From contig DJOW01000017.1 of NCBI GenBank assembly GCA_002437305.1, positions 16,852-80,851 of the forward strand: a stretch of 64,000 bases of DNA, in the 5' to 3' direction. How positions within the stretch are numbered: position 1 is the first letter of the stretch; each line of letters opens with the position of its first letter. The notes under the pieces were generated by a model. The model worked only from the letters and a program-made list of their open reading frames with translations. It did no database searches and was not told the origin of the DNA. Positions 44,287 through 53,136 of this stretch are shown piece by piece. The DNA is from Bacteroidales bacterium UBA6428 (GTDB taxonomy: Bacteria; Bacteroidota; Bacteroidia; Bacteroidales; UBA932). A program made the position numbers and the translations under genes.

Positions 44287-45684
44287 ATGAATATGAACGA
44301 GAATATTAATAGAAGAGAATTCCTCAAAAGGGCCGGTGCGGGAACAGCGGCCGCGGGAGCCGTGGCTCTTGCAGGAGCGTGTGCCTCTAAGAAAACCGCG
44401 GAAGCCATCCTAGATGGTGACACAAAAGAGGATGTCCTCGAGAGCGGCAAGATGGAGATGCGAAAGAATCCGGGCAACGGGGATATGGTCTCCCTGTTGG
44501 GCTACGGCTGCATGCGTTTCACCATGAAGAAAGACGAGAACGGGAAGGACATCGTGGATCAGGGCAACGCCAACAAACTGATCGACTACGCCCTGGCACA
44601 TGGAGTGAACTACTATGACACCTCCCCGGTCTACCTTCAGGGACTTTCCGAGGAAGCTGTCGGAAACGCACTGAGCAGACACCCGAGAAACTCGTACTTC
44701 ATCGCCACAAAGCTGTCCAACTTCAGCGACCACTCCAGAGCCGCGTCCCTGAAACTGTACAACGATTCGTTCAGATACCTCCAGACCGACTATCTGGACT
44801 ACTACTTGCTCCACTCTCTCGGCCGCGGAGGCCTTGAGGCCTTTGATGACCGGTTCATCAACAACGGGATGATGGATCTTCTTCAGGCTGACCGTGAGAA
44901 AGGCAAGATCCGCCAGCTCGGTCTCTCTTTCCACGGGAACCAGCAGCAGTTCGACGAGCTGCTGAAGCTCCACGACAAGTACCACTGGGACTTCGTCCAG
45001 ATCCAGATGAACTATTTCGACTGGAAACACGCTGACGGTCAGAGAAATGTCAACGCCGAGTACCTGTACGATGAACTGGACAGGAGAGGGATTCCGATTG
45101 TTGTCATGGAACCACTTCAGGGCGGACGCCTCGCCAATCCTGCGGAAAGTGTCGTGAACAGGCTGAAGGAGCGCGATCCGAAAGCGTCGCTTGCGTCTTG
45201 GGCGTTCAGGTTCGTGGGCTCATACCCAAGAATCCTGACGATCCTCAGCGGTATGGTCTACCAGGAGCACCTTGAGGATAACCTCCGGACATTCAGAAAC
45301 TTCAAGTACCTGACTGACGAGGAGAAGGAGTTCCTCGGCACCGAGATCGCCGGCATAATGGCCAGTTTCCCGACCATCAACTGCAATGACTGCAAGTACT
45401 GCATGCCTTGCCCTTACGGAGTGGACATCCCAGGAATATTCAAGCACTACAACGAATGTGTCAATGAAGGGGAGATCGCCCAGAGCACCGAGCAGGAGAA
45501 CTACCGCAGACTGCGCCGGGCCTATCTCGTGAGCTACGACCGCGCCATCCCGTCCGTCCGCCAGGCCAGCCACTGCATCGGCTGCAAGCAATGCATCGAG
45601 CACTGTCCTCAAAGCATCTCGATCCCTCGTGAGCTCCGCCGCATAGAGGCCTACGTCGAGAAACTCAAACGTAACACACTGTAG
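44287..45684 (+). CDS. Tat-exported aldo/keto reductase with C-terminal ferredoxin domain
   Basis: The 465-residue protein begins with a twin-arginine signal (NRREFLKRAGAGTAAAGAVA) ending in a possible lipobox cysteine. Residues of about 55-350 follow the aldo/keto reductase barrel (VNYYDTSPVYLQGLSEEAVG, YLDYYLLHSLG, GIPIVVMEPLQGGRLA). The C-terminus has two 4Fe-4S motifs: CNDCKYCMPCPYG and CIGCKQCIEHCP. Proteins of this kind are common in anaerobic Bacteroidota; the substrate is unknown. It follows the polyferredoxin gene by 64 bp. Confidence 0.87.
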   Translation: MNMNENINRREFLKRAGAGTAAAGAVALAGACASKKTAEAILDGDTKEDVLESGKMEMRKNPGNGDMVSLLGYGCMRFTMKKDENGKDIVDQGNANKLIDYALAHGVNYYDTSPVYLQGLSEEAVGNALSRHPRNSYFIATKLSNFSDHSRAASLKLYNDSFRYLQTDYLDYYLLHSLGRGGLEAFDDRFINNGMMDLLQADREKGKIRQLGLSFHGNQQQFDELLKLHDKYHWDFVQIQMNYFDWKHADGQRNVNAEYLYDELDRRGIPIVVMEPLQGGRLANPAESVVNRLKERDPKASLASWAFRFVGSYPRILTILSGMVYQEHLEDNLRTFRNFKYLTDEEKEFLGTEIAGIMASFPTINCNDCKYCMPCPYGVDIPGIFKHYNECVNEGEIAQSTEQENYRRLRRAYLVSYDRAIPSVRQASHCIGCKQCIEHCPQSISIPRELRRIEAYVEKLKRNTL

Positions 45685-45708
45685 ACTGGGCAGGCTACAA
45701 CTTAGAAA

Positions 45709-45735
45709 AATATTCAGCTTCTGATGCTGAATATT
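45709..45735 (+). terminator. Hairpin after the aldo/keto reductase gene
   Basis: AATATTCAGC and its exact complement flank a 7-base loop, 25 bp past the stop. No long T run follows, so termination is likely but not certain. Each arm contains the GAATAT motif. Confidence 0.5.
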
Positions 45736-45748
45736 CAAAGGTTTTGAT

Positions 45749-45756
45749 TATCTTTG
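45749..45756 (+). promoter_or_regulatory. Promoter -7 element of tRNA-Ser
   Basis: TATCTTTG matches TAnnTTTG exactly, 27 bp before the tRNA. The -33 position lacks a clear TTTG, but the site's position fits. Confidence 0.55.
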
Positions 45757-45782
45757 CAATCCTTTCGGCAACGAAAGTCATT

Positions 45783-45870
45783 GGAGAGATGCTCGAGTGG
45801 CTGAAGAGGCACGCCTGGAAAGCGTGTGGCCTCCAAAAGGGGCTCGCGAGTTCGAATCTCGCTCTCTCCG
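45783..45870 (+). tRNA. tRNA-Ser (anticodon GGA)
   Basis: The 88-base gene folds into a class II tRNA with a long variable arm. The acceptor stem is GGAGAGA paired with TCTCTCC. The anticodon stem CACGC/GCGTG encloses the loop CTGGAAA, with anticodon GGA reading UCC/UCU serine codons. The T arm has GAGTTCGAATCTC. The discriminator is G and CCA is not encoded. A terminator follows directly. Confidence 0.95.
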
Positions 45871-45873
45871 CTG

Positions 45874-45905
45874 AAAACGGCTTTGCAGACATGCAGAGCC
45901 GTTTT
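45874..45905 (+). terminator. Terminator of tRNA-Ser
   Basis: AAAACGGCT and AGCCGTTTT arms, with inner TGC/GCA, form a stem followed by TTTTA, three bases after the tRNA end. Confidence 0.8.
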
Positions 45906-45944
45906 ATCTTTGCGGCAAGTCAGGAGACAGACCAAATCGTGAAC

Positions 45945-45979
45945 AAAAAAGGAGACCCGCGCAGCCTGTGCGGATCTCC
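45945..45979 (-). terminator. Terminator of the Ig-like lipoprotein gene
   Basis: On the minus strand GGAGATCCGCACAG pairs with CTGCGCGGGTCTCC (one G-T mismatch) and TTTTTT follows. It ends 48 bp past the stop of the lipoprotein gene. Confidence 0.8.
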
Positions 45980-46026
45980 CTACCAATAATAAATGAAAGC
46001 GATTCTTTGATTGATTTGATTGATTG

Positions 46027-46593
46027 TTACTCTACTTTGATCGCAACCTCACCGGCCTTGCCGTCATTGTCGGTAACGGTAAGTGTGGTGGTTCCGGCCT
46101 TGACACCCTTCACAGTGACGGCAGTCTCATTCACGGTGGCGGTAGCGACAGTCTCGTCAGCAACTTTCACGGTGTATGGAGCGGTGCCTGACTTGACCGT
46201 CACAACATCTTCCTTCTCCACTCCGACAGTGACCTCAGTCTTGTCAAAATCCAACTTCTCGGCAGCAGCCTTGACTGTTACGGTAAACGAGCCAGCCGTC
46301 TGGTCTTTGTCAACAACGGAGATTGTGGCTGTACCCTCCGCGACACCTGTGATGGTGATCTTCTCTTTGTCAACCGCTACTATGGCGACTTTCTCATCGC
46401 TGGACTTGACCAAAAACGGCTGCGTGCCGTTCTTCACGGTAACCTCTGCGGTTTTTCCAACCTCCGCCTCAACCTTTGTCTCGCTGAAAGAGAGTGAATC
46501 CGGAGTCTTGTTGTCGTTCTTGTCGCAAGAGACGAATGCGAATGAGCCGAGGCAGAGAGCTGCCGTCACAACTGAACTGAAAAGACTTTTCAT
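46027..46593 (-). CDS. Surface lipoprotein with bacterial Ig-like repeats
   Basis: The 188-residue protein has a lipoprotein signal with lipobox cysteine near residue 23 (FVSCDKNDN). Two similar beta-sandwich repeats follow, about residues 33-108 and 110-188, each with the pattern VGKTAEVTVKNGTQPF / VEKEDVVTVKSGTAPYTVK and ending in VTGVAEGTATISVVD-like strands. This is the Big-type Ig fold. It is probably exported to the outer membrane; its binding partner is unknown. A small GACCG/CGGTC hairpin lies in its leader (46638-46653). Confidence 0.85.
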   Translation of the reverse strand: MKSLFSSVVTAALCLGSFAFVSCDKNDNKTPDSLSFSETKVEAEVGKTAEVTVKNGTQPFLVKSSDEKVAIVAVDKEKITITGVAEGTATISVVDKDQTAGSFTVTVKAAAEKLDFDKTEVTVGVEKEDVVTVKSGTAPYTVKVADETVATATVNETAVTVKGVKAGTTTLTVTDNDGKAGEVAIKVE

Positions 46594-46740
46594 TAGTTTA
46601 AATCTTTAATTGTTAATAATAGTTTAAGTACATAAGACCGTTCCCGGTCTGACGCATTACTAAATCACTCCACATGGAAACCTTGCAAGACACACAGAAA
46701 CTTTTTTAGCGTGGAGGCTAAAGCATTGTATACGAATATA

Positions 46741-47031
46741 TTAACAGAACCTTCTCCTGCCGGTTTTCAGCAGGAGGAGGGTATACGACATCGTTGATTG
46801 ACAACAATTTAGCCGCCACGTCATTCTATCACGATGCAGATGCCAAGGGCGGAGTTGACAAGGGAAAGGAAGTCGGGGAGGGAGGATGTTGAGAATTCTC
46901 CGCTTAGGCGGCGGGATTGGGATGTTTCGGGGTGAGCCGCACCGGAGCGGAAGAGCCTTGTAAGGGTCGAAGCGGTTCTCTTCGTAGGACTTGGCCACGA
47001 AGTCTATCATTCTGTCTTCTTTGTTCTTCAT
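46741..47031 (-). pseudogene. Frameshifted small gene of unknown function
   Basis: From ATG 47029-47031 the frame starts MKNKEDRMIDFVAKSYEENR and FDPYKAL, like the opening of small Bacteroidota regulators. Near 46960 the sense moves to another frame, which reads FRSGAAHPETSQSRRLSGEF and later FLSLVNSALGICIVIE before a stop. A one-base slip joins them. It may be a decayed gene or a sequencing error. I do not recognise the family. Confidence 0.4.
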
Positions 47032-47043
47032 AACTATCATCAT

Positions 47044-47520
47044 TTACGCGGTCGCTTCGACAGGCTCAGCGACCGCGTCGTCCGGTTGGTGAGCCTGCCG
47101 AACCATTCCTTTACCGGAGACGCATTTGAAGGAATATGTCACCTCTCCTCTCAGCACAGAATCAGAGGCATAGTCAAAAACCGCGGTCTCCGCCTTGAAC
47201 ATCAAACGGTCGTTGTCCTCAAATGAATATTCCGCATTCCTCAGGCAGCAAGCCTCCTCCTGGCGTCCGTTGACATTATCGTAGTTGATGAAAGAGTCAT
47301 AAGGGAACGACACATTATTACCGTCTTCGTCAAGTTCAATCACTCCCCCTACCGGAAAAGTCCTCCAGTTCATCATCTGGTATGACCTGCCGGCACGATA
47401 GTCAATGTCCTCAACAAGGCAGCAAGACCAGTTAACCTTAACCTTATAACGCTCCTGTACATCCATATCGACAGTTAACCTGGAACAATCATCGTAGCGG
47501 TAAGGATACGCCGCGGACAA
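47044..47520 (-). pseudogene. Probable decayed lipoprotein with repeat-derived C-terminus
   Basis: The frame is open from about 47540 and has no ATG before 47466, only a TTG at 47520. The body (YKVKVNWSCCLVEDIDYRAG and so on) looks like a beta-rich exported protein. In a neighbouring frame just upstream, TVIIITVVIILIKSC resembles a lipoprotein signal, so a frameshift may separate signal and body. The last residues, DDAVAEPVEATA, come from the REP-like copy at 47048-47104. Family unknown. Confidence 0.4.
47048..47104. repeat. REP-like palindromic element, copy 4 (double)
   Basis: Two half-elements occur side by side: CGGTCGC-TTCGACAGGCTCA-GCGACCG and, after a short spacer, CGGTTGGTGAGCCTGCCGAACC cut to its core. 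The first is the closest match to the copy at 43342. The element forms the 3' end of the adjacent gene. Confidence 0.8.
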
Positions 47521-47873
47521 TTCCTTGGCAAAGTCCGCAGCTTTTTATCAAAATTATAACTACAGTTATTATAATCACAGTTATAATTTTCTGCGTAAGT
47601 ACTGAAAACCAATGACATTCAAAAAAACATAGATAATATAGAAGAAAATATTCCGAGCCAGAATCAACTTTGGCACGGAAATGGCATAATGGGTAATCGA
47701 CATAAATATTTTTACTCATAAACCAAAAACTGACTCAATAGTTATTTCATAAGTATTGAATAAGATCAGCCGAAGCCGGGTGAGAACCTCGCTTCGGTTT
47801 TTTTATCGGTGTACTGACCCACTTCCGTGCGCAGAAGCCAATGATTGACGCGCGGATAAGGCTATGACGGATA
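47521..47873. other. Gene-poor interval with an inverted repeat and an orphan terminator
   Basis: The 353-bp stretch is AT-rich. It contains AAAATTATAACT at 47550-47561 mirrored by AGTTATAATTTT at 47579-47590, and a plus-strand terminator at 47770-47804. No intact gene was found on either strand. Confidence 0.6.
47770..47804 (+). terminator. Orphan plus-strand terminator
   Basis: CCGAAGC (47770-47776) pairs with GCTTCGG (47791-47797) and seven T follow. There is no plus-strand gene upstream in this interval, so the transcript it would end is unknown. Confidence 0.75.
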
Positions 47874-49271
47874 TTATTCCGGATACAGCAGGTAAGGCGC
47901 ACGGCGGGCCTTGAAGCCTTCGACGTCGGAGGCCCAGCGGGTGGAGATCTCATCAGAGGAAGCACCACCCTCTATCATCGACCTGAACCAGTCCACACCG
48001 GCGAGGAGTTCGAAGAAGTTGTTATTACCGAAGAACTTATCGCCCACATTCAGATTACGGTAGGCATCGATGACATATTCAAGGTTTATCTTCTCCGCCC
48101 AGATGTCGCAAAGCGGTTTGCAGCGAAGGTCAACGCCGTGACATTCCTCATCCAAGAGCGGTGGATTCTTCGCACCAGAAATACTCCTTGGGATGAAGGA
48201 GAATGAATATCCCGTCATCGCCGGATGTCCGTAGGTCTCGAACGGGAACTGTGTGCCTCGGCCGAGGCTGACCACCGTGCCCTCGAAATAGCAGGTTGAT
48301 GAATACAGGTACACAGCCCTCATGTCCTTGATGTTCGGTGAAGGCGGCAGGATGAGACTGTAGCGTGTCTGATGTGTGTAATTCAAGCATGGAATCACCG
48401 TCAAGTCACACGTGCCGTTCTCCAGCCACTTCTCTCCGTTGATCATCAAGGCCAGCTCACCGAGCGTCATCCCATGGACGGTAGGAATCGGAAGCCAGCC
48501 GACCCCGGACTTGAGCTTCATGTCGAGAACAGGGCCATCGACATAAAAGCCGTTCGGATTCGGCCTGTCGAGGATGACGACCTTCTTCCCGTCACGGGCG
48601 CAGGCCTCCATCAGATGATGCATCGTGATGTAATAGGTGTAGTACCTAAGGCCGACATCCTGGATGTCAACCACAAGAACATCAAACTTTTCCGTTATAT
48701 CCTTCCCGGGAATCCCCGATCCGCCGCCATAAAGGGAGACTATCTCCACTCCTGTCTTCTCATCCAATCCGCTGCTGACGCGCTCCCCGGCATCCGCGTT
48801 GCCCCTGAACCCGTGTTCAGGCGAGAATATCACCTTGACATCCACGTTCTTCTCAACCAAGGCGTCCACAATGTGCTGGCCGTACTCGATCTTGCCGCCG
48901 GGCACGGACGGCTCAAGAAACGGAACCAAAGAAAAGCCATCGAACATCTTCACCTCGTCACAGCCCTTGTCGAAGTGACGATGCGTTGTACAGCAATCTT
49001 CGACAGGCTCTGCGACCGTGCAAGATGAGACTTGGAAGCACGCACCATATTCAGCAAGCGCATCAGCCAACTTAGAGCCGCTCACCTTGTCGCCGACAAT
49101 TCCGGTCTGATTGCTGAACACCGCCACCCTCTTTCCCTCCAAAAGCGGCAGATACTCCTCGAACCTCTCGTCCCCAAGAAAAACCTTTCTTGAATATGTC
49201 CGGGCGAAGGATCCATTAGTTATGAATATCGCAACTACTGTAATAATCAAAAAATTAGGATTGTACCTCAT
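47874..49271 (-). CDS. DUF1343 protein, NamZ-type exo-N-acetylmuramidase family
   Basis: From ATG 49269-49271 the protein has 465 residues with a signal peptide (to about residue 23). Family blocks are KRVAVFSNQTGIVG, VIFSPEHGFRGNADAGE, VLVVDIQDVGLRYYTYYITM, VLDRPNPNGFYVDGPV and TVHGMTLGELALMINGE. DUF1343 members include NamZ, which removes terminal N-acetylmuramic acid from peptidoglycan fragments. Residues near 85-105 (CTVAEPVEDCCTTHRHFDKG) are an insertion from a REP-like element and are not expected in the family. Confidence 0.87.
   Translation of the reverse strand: MRYNPNFLIITVVAIFITNGSFARTYSRKVFLGDERFEEYLPLLEGKRVAVFSNQTGIVGDKVSGSKLADALAEYGACFQVSSCTVAEPVEDCCTTHRHFDKGCDEVKMFDGFSLVPFLEPSVPGGKIEYGQHIVDALVEKNVDVKVIFSPEHGFRGNADAGERVSSGLDEKTGVEIVSLYGGGSGIPGKDITEKFDVLVVDIQDVGLRYYTYYITMHHLMEACARDGKKVVILDRPNPNGFYVDGPVLDMKLKSGVGWLPIPTVHGMTLGELALMINGEKWLENGTCDLTVIPCLNYTHQTRYSLILPPSPNIKDMRAVYLYSSTCYFEGTVVSLGRGTQFPFETYGHPAMTGYSFSFIPRSISGAKNPPLLDEECHGVDLRCKPLCDIWAEKINLEYVIDAYRNLNVGDKFFGNNNFFELLAGVDWFRSMIEGGASSDEISTRWASDVEGFKARRAPYLLYPE
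48967..49019. repeat. REP-like palindromic element, copy 5 (translated)
   Basis: CTTGTCGAAGTGACGATGCG is followed by CTTCGACAGGCTCTGCGACCG with its centre shared with copy 4. It is read as CTVAEPVEDCC inside the DUF1343 gene. Confidence 0.7.
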
Positions 49272-49433
49272 AATCATCGGGCGTTTTCCAGTCCAAGATA
49301 CAAAATTTCGCAAACACCACAAAATCGGGTGCAAAAGGCCAGTTTTCGCCCCCGAATCCCGTCTAAATGTCGCTCTCGGGTGCAAGAATATTCATTCCGC
49401 CCCCGCATTAATCTTACGGGATTTTTTAAAGAG

Positions 49434-50429
49434 CTACTGCATCGAGCCGCCGACTATGTCAAGGATCTCGGAGGTGATCTTCTGCTGGCGGCCCTTGTTG
49501 TACTCAAGAGTCAGTTCCTGGAGAAGATCCTCACCATTGTCCGTCGCGAGCTGCATGGCGACGGTTCGGGCGGCGTGCTCAGCGGCGGCGCTGTCCAGAA
49601 GTGTTGTGAAAACGCGGAGGCGGACAACCTTCGGGATAAGGACCTCGACAAGAGCTTCAGGGGACGGCTCGATGATAAAGTCAAAGGATTCAACGGCAGA
49701 AGCGCCCCGCAAGGAAGCGGGGACAGCGCCCGGCGCATCCTCTGAAACCTTTCCGGCCTGAAATTCAGATGTGGCCTCAGCCAGGGAAAGGGGCAGATAA
49801 GTCTGCCTTGTCGTAGGCTGTGAGGACGTTGATTTATAATGGTTATACACCAACTCAACCTTGTCGAAACGTCCGTTCACAAACCCGTCAAGCAGTTCCT
49901 GAGCCAAGGCTGAAGCAGCCTCATAGGATGGAGAATCCGACATCTTGGTGAAATCAGAGGGACTGGGAAAGCCAAGTTTTCTCATTGCATCAGACATCTT
50001 ACGGCCCACAGAATAAACCACGATGTCGGAGTCCTCAAGGCCGGCGGAGCGATATTCATTGATCATGGATGTGGCTTCCTTGACAACGTTGGAATTGAAC
50101 GCTCCGCAAAGAGACGAATTGGAGGCAAACGCGACTATCGCCACCCGATGGACCTGACGCTTAGCCATTAATGAATATGTCCCTGTTTCCTCCCCGTCTG
50201 TCCCGGCATTTCCTCCGGTGCCTTCTCCTGCCTCTTTCAGTGACATTTTCACCACCCCCATCAGGTCGATGAGCATGCCACGCAGGCACTTTTCATACGG
50301 AAGCATATTCCCGATCGCCTGCTGCGCCTTATGTAATTTGGCGGAGGCGACCATCTTCATCGCGGACGTGATCTTCAGCGTACTGTCCACCGAAGAGATC
50401 CTGTCCTTTATTTCCTTAAGGGATGCCAT
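49434..50429 (-). CDS. atpG: ATP synthase F1 gamma subunit
   Basis: The gamma subunit is the rotating shaft of F1. The N-terminus ASLKEIKDRISSVDSTLKIT and the C-terminus LTLEYNKGRQQKITSEILD are typical. The 331-residue length is about 40 more than usual because of a glycine/threonine-rich insertion near residues 65-85 (AGEGTGGNAGTDGEETG) and a second one near 215-240. It is the last gene of the atp operon, 15 bp after atpA. Confidence 0.95.
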   Translation of the reverse strand: MASLKEIKDRISSVDSTLKITSAMKMVASAKLHKAQQAIGNMLPYEKCLRGMLIDLMGVVKMSLKEAGEGTGGNAGTDGEETGTYSLMAKRQVHRVAIVAFASNSSLCGAFNSNVVKEATSMINEYRSAGLEDSDIVVYSVGRKMSDAMRKLGFPSPSDFTKMSDSPSYEAASALAQELLDGFVNGRFDKVELVYNHYKSTSSQPTTRQTYLPLSLAEATSEFQAGKVSEDAPGAVPASLRGASAVESFDFIIEPSPEALVEVLIPKVVRLRVFTTLLDSAAAEHAARTVAMQLATDNGEDLLQELTLEYNKGRQQKITSEILDIVGGSMQ

Positions 50430-50444
50430 CTGACGCTGTGGATA

Positions 50445-52043
50445 TTATGACTTTTGAGACTGCGCAAGGATAGATTTCACAACAAGCGCGGCTTCACTCT
50501 CGATGATCCCGGTGATTGTCCCGTCAATTGTGCCGGCGGCCAAAGGATCAAGCACATCTTTCTGATGGACCGATCTCATCCTGGTCAGAAATTCAGTTTG
50601 GAACTCTGGAACCTGATCAATGCTTATGTCACTCATAAGGGCATGGGTGCCGCAATATAGAATAGCCACCTGCTCTCCTACCGGCATAGGTGAATATTGA
50701 GGCTGGATCAGAAGTTTGTTGTTCTTTCGTCCCTTGTCCAAGGCCATTGCCGTCACCTTGTCCATGTCTGAAGAGAACTTCGAGAAAGACTCAAGCTCGC
50801 TGAACTGGGCCTGGTCGATCTTGAGCGTGCCGGCCACCTTTTTCATCGACTTGACCTGGGCGGATCCGCCGACACGCGACACGGAGATTCCGACATTGAT
50901 AGCCGGACGCTGCCCTTGGTTGAAAAGATCGGACTCCAGATAAATCTGACCGTCTGTGATCGAGATGACGTTTGTCGGAATGTACGCGGACACATCTCCG
51001 GCCTGCGTCTCAATGATCGGAAGGGCCGTCAGTGAGCCTCCGGCCTTTACCTTGCCTTTCAAGGATTCCGGCAGATCATTCATCCGCTCTGCCACATCCT
51101 GCTGATCGATGATCTTGGCAGCCCTCTCCAGAAGTCTTGAATGCAGGTAGAACACGTCTCCTGGGTAAGCTTCACGTCCGGAAGGACGGCGCAGGATCAA
51201 AGACACCTCACGATAGGCCACAGCCTGTTTTGAAAGGTCGTCATAGACGACAAGGGCGGAACGTCCGGTGTCACGGAAATATTCACCGACAGCCGCGCCG
51301 GCGAACGGCGCATAATACTGAAGCGCCGCAGGATCAGCGGCGGTAGCGGCTATCACGACCGTGTAGTCCATCGCCCCTTTTGCCCGCAGGGTCTGAACGA
51401 TGTTAGCCACCGTGGACCCCTTCTGGCCAATTGCCACGTAAATGCAATAGACAGGCTTTCCAGCCTCGTAGTCAGAACGCTGGTTGAGGATCGTGTCGAT
51501 GGCAATGGCGGTCTTGCCTGTCTGGCGGTCACCAATGATGAGCTCACGCTGTCCTCTTCCGATAGGTATCATAGCATCAATGGCCTTCAGTCCTGTCTGA
51601 AGAGGCTCTGTCACAGGCTGACGGAATATCACCCCGGGAGCCTTGCGCTCAAGCGGCATCTCAGTAAGGTCGCCTTCGATTTTCCCAAGCCCGTCCAACG
51701 GCATGCCAAGCGGGTCAACCACCCTTCCGAGCATCTTCTCTCCGACCTTTATGGAGGCTATGCGTCCGGTTCTGCGGACAGTCATGCCTTCCTTGATCTC
51801 GTCAGTCGGGCCAAGAAGAACAGCACCGACGTTGTCCTGCTCAAGATTCATCACAACACCCTTGACTCCGCTCCCGAACTCGAGTAACTCCCCCGCCTCC
51901 GCATTGGTCAGGCCATACATTCTGGCCACACCATCGCTGACTTGCAAAACCTTGCCGATTTCCTCGAATTGCAAGGTGGTGTCAATGTCCTTCAACTGCT
52001 CCAGAAGGACCTGGGAGACTTCACTTGGTTTTATGTTGTCCAT
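50445..52043 (-). CDS. atpA: ATP synthase F1 alpha subunit
   Basis: The 532-residue alpha subunit binds a non-catalytic nucleotide. It carries the P-loop GDRQTGKTAIAIDTIL, the VYDDLSKQAVAYRE block, and the signature PAINVGISVSRVGGSAQ. The regular length and intact motifs show a working gene. It lies 1 bp from atpH. Confidence 0.97.
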   Translation of the reverse strand: MDNIKPSEVSQVLLEQLKDIDTTLQFEEIGKVLQVSDGVARMYGLTNAEAGELLEFGSGVKGVVMNLEQDNVGAVLLGPTDEIKEGMTVRRTGRIASIKVGEKMLGRVVDPLGMPLDGLGKIEGDLTEMPLERKAPGVIFRQPVTEPLQTGLKAIDAMIPIGRGQRELIIGDRQTGKTAIAIDTILNQRSDYEAGKPVYCIYVAIGQKGSTVANIVQTLRAKGAMDYTVVIAATAADPAALQYYAPFAGAAVGEYFRDTGRSALVVYDDLSKQAVAYREVSLILRRPSGREAYPGDVFYLHSRLLERAAKIIDQQDVAERMNDLPESLKGKVKAGGSLTALPIIETQAGDVSAYIPTNVISITDGQIYLESDLFNQGQRPAINVGISVSRVGGSAQVKSMKKVAGTLKIDQAQFSELESFSKFSSDMDKVTAMALDKGRKNNKLLIQPQYSPMPVGEQVAILYCGTHALMSDISIDQVPEFQTEFLTRMRSVHQKDVLDPLAAGTIDGTITGIIESEAALVVKSILAQSQKS

Positions 52044-52044
52044 A

Positions 52045-52620
52045 CTAAACTATTCTTCTATTCATTTCTTTGAGTTGATGCCTGATAACATCTATCTGAC
52101 GAAGGACACTTGCGTCCAAGACCGTGTCCTCGACTTCGAACACAAATCCACCGATCAGAGACGGATCGACTTTAGTCTTTAGTATCAGCCCGTCCCCGGT
52201 TTCTTTTTCAATCAGGGCACGCAGGCGCGACTCTAGAGAAGGCCTGCCTGCGACCGATGTCAGAAGCTCGGGATCAGCGATGATCAGCGTGGCACGCTTG
52301 ATGTGGCGCGAGCGGTAATATTCATTAATGAAAGTCATGAACACACGGCGCGCGTAGCCGACTCGGCCATTGCGCACAAGCAAACCGACAAACTTTCGCA
52401 GGTCCGGAGCCATCTTCCCCTCCAATGATGCGTCAAACAGTCCGATCTTTCGGGAAGCAGGGACTGACGGATTCTCTATGTCACGCTGGAATTCAGGAAC
52501 TCCGGCAAGATTTCTGCAAACGGTCTCAACCTGTTGCACCACAACACTGCCCGAACCGGTCTCATCTACCAGTTCCAGAAGGGCCGTGGCGTAGCGTGTC
52601 GCGATGATTCCTATGTTCAT
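52045..52620 (-). CDS. atpH: ATP synthase F1 delta subunit
   Basis: The 191-residue delta subunit links F1 to the peripheral stalk. It has the helical N-terminus IATRYATALLELV and the C-terminal VDPSLIGGFVFEVEDTVLDA, the conserved end of the OSCP/delta family. It lies between atpF and atpA as usual. Confidence 0.93.
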   Translation of the reverse strand: MNIGIIATRYATALLELVDETGSGSVVVQQVETVCRNLAGVPEFQRDIENPSVPASRKIGLFDASLEGKMAPDLRKFVGLLVRNGRVGYARRVFMTFINEYYRSRHIKRATLIIADPELLTSVAGRPSLESRLRALIEKETGDGLILKTKVDPSLIGGFVFEVEDTVLDASVLRQIDVIRHQLKEMNRRIV

Positions 52621-52623
52621 TTG

Positions 52624-53133
52624 TCAACTTTTCAAGTCCTTGTTAGAGGAGATCTCGTCCATCAGCCTGTCAATAAGGCCTTCCTGCTCTCCTGAGTCAG
52701 CCAGATTCTTCTTCAGCACCCTTTCGGCGACACTGACCGCGACCATCGCGACATCCTTGCGGACGTCTCTCAATGCGCTCTCCTTCTCGGCGGCGATCTG
52801 GGTACGGGCCTGCTCCAGAATCCTTGCGGCTTCTTCACGTGCCTGTGCCTTGGCCTGCTCGACAAGACTGTCCCTCGAAGCAGCCGCCTCTTTGAGAATC
52901 CGGGCCTGCTCCCGCCTTGCCTCCTCTATCATCCGGGACTGTTCATCAGCAAGGTTACGGAGCCTTTCCTCCGCCTCCTTGGCCGCCTTGATGGAGTCAT
53001 TGATCCTCTCAGCCCTCTTCTCTACAGATCCGGTGATCATGGGAAAGCCCCATTTGGCCAGCACAAAGAAGACAATGCCGAAAATCAGCGTCATCCAGAC
53101 AAGCAATCCGAAATCAGGAGTGATGAGTGACAT
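52624..53133 (-). CDS. atpF: ATP synthase F0 b subunit
   Basis: The 169-residue b subunit has one N-terminal membrane helix (about residues 8-28, LVWMTLIFGIVFFVLAKWGF) and a long charged helix rich in alanine, glutamate and lysine that forms the peripheral stalk. It lies directly after atpE. Confidence 0.93.
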   Translation of the reverse strand: MSLITPDFGLLVWMTLIFGIVFFVLAKWGFPMITGSVEKRAERINDSIKAAKEAEERLRNLADEQSRMIEEARREQARILKEAAASRDSLVEQAKAQAREEAARILEQARTQIAAEKESALRDVRKDVAMVAVSVAERVLKKNLADSGEQEGLIDRLMDEISSNKDLKS

Positions 53134-53136
53134 TGG

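Noticed and set aside
45744..45989. An 81-codon frame over the tRNA
   Set aside because: It reads through tRNA-Ser and its terminator; the tRNA is certain.
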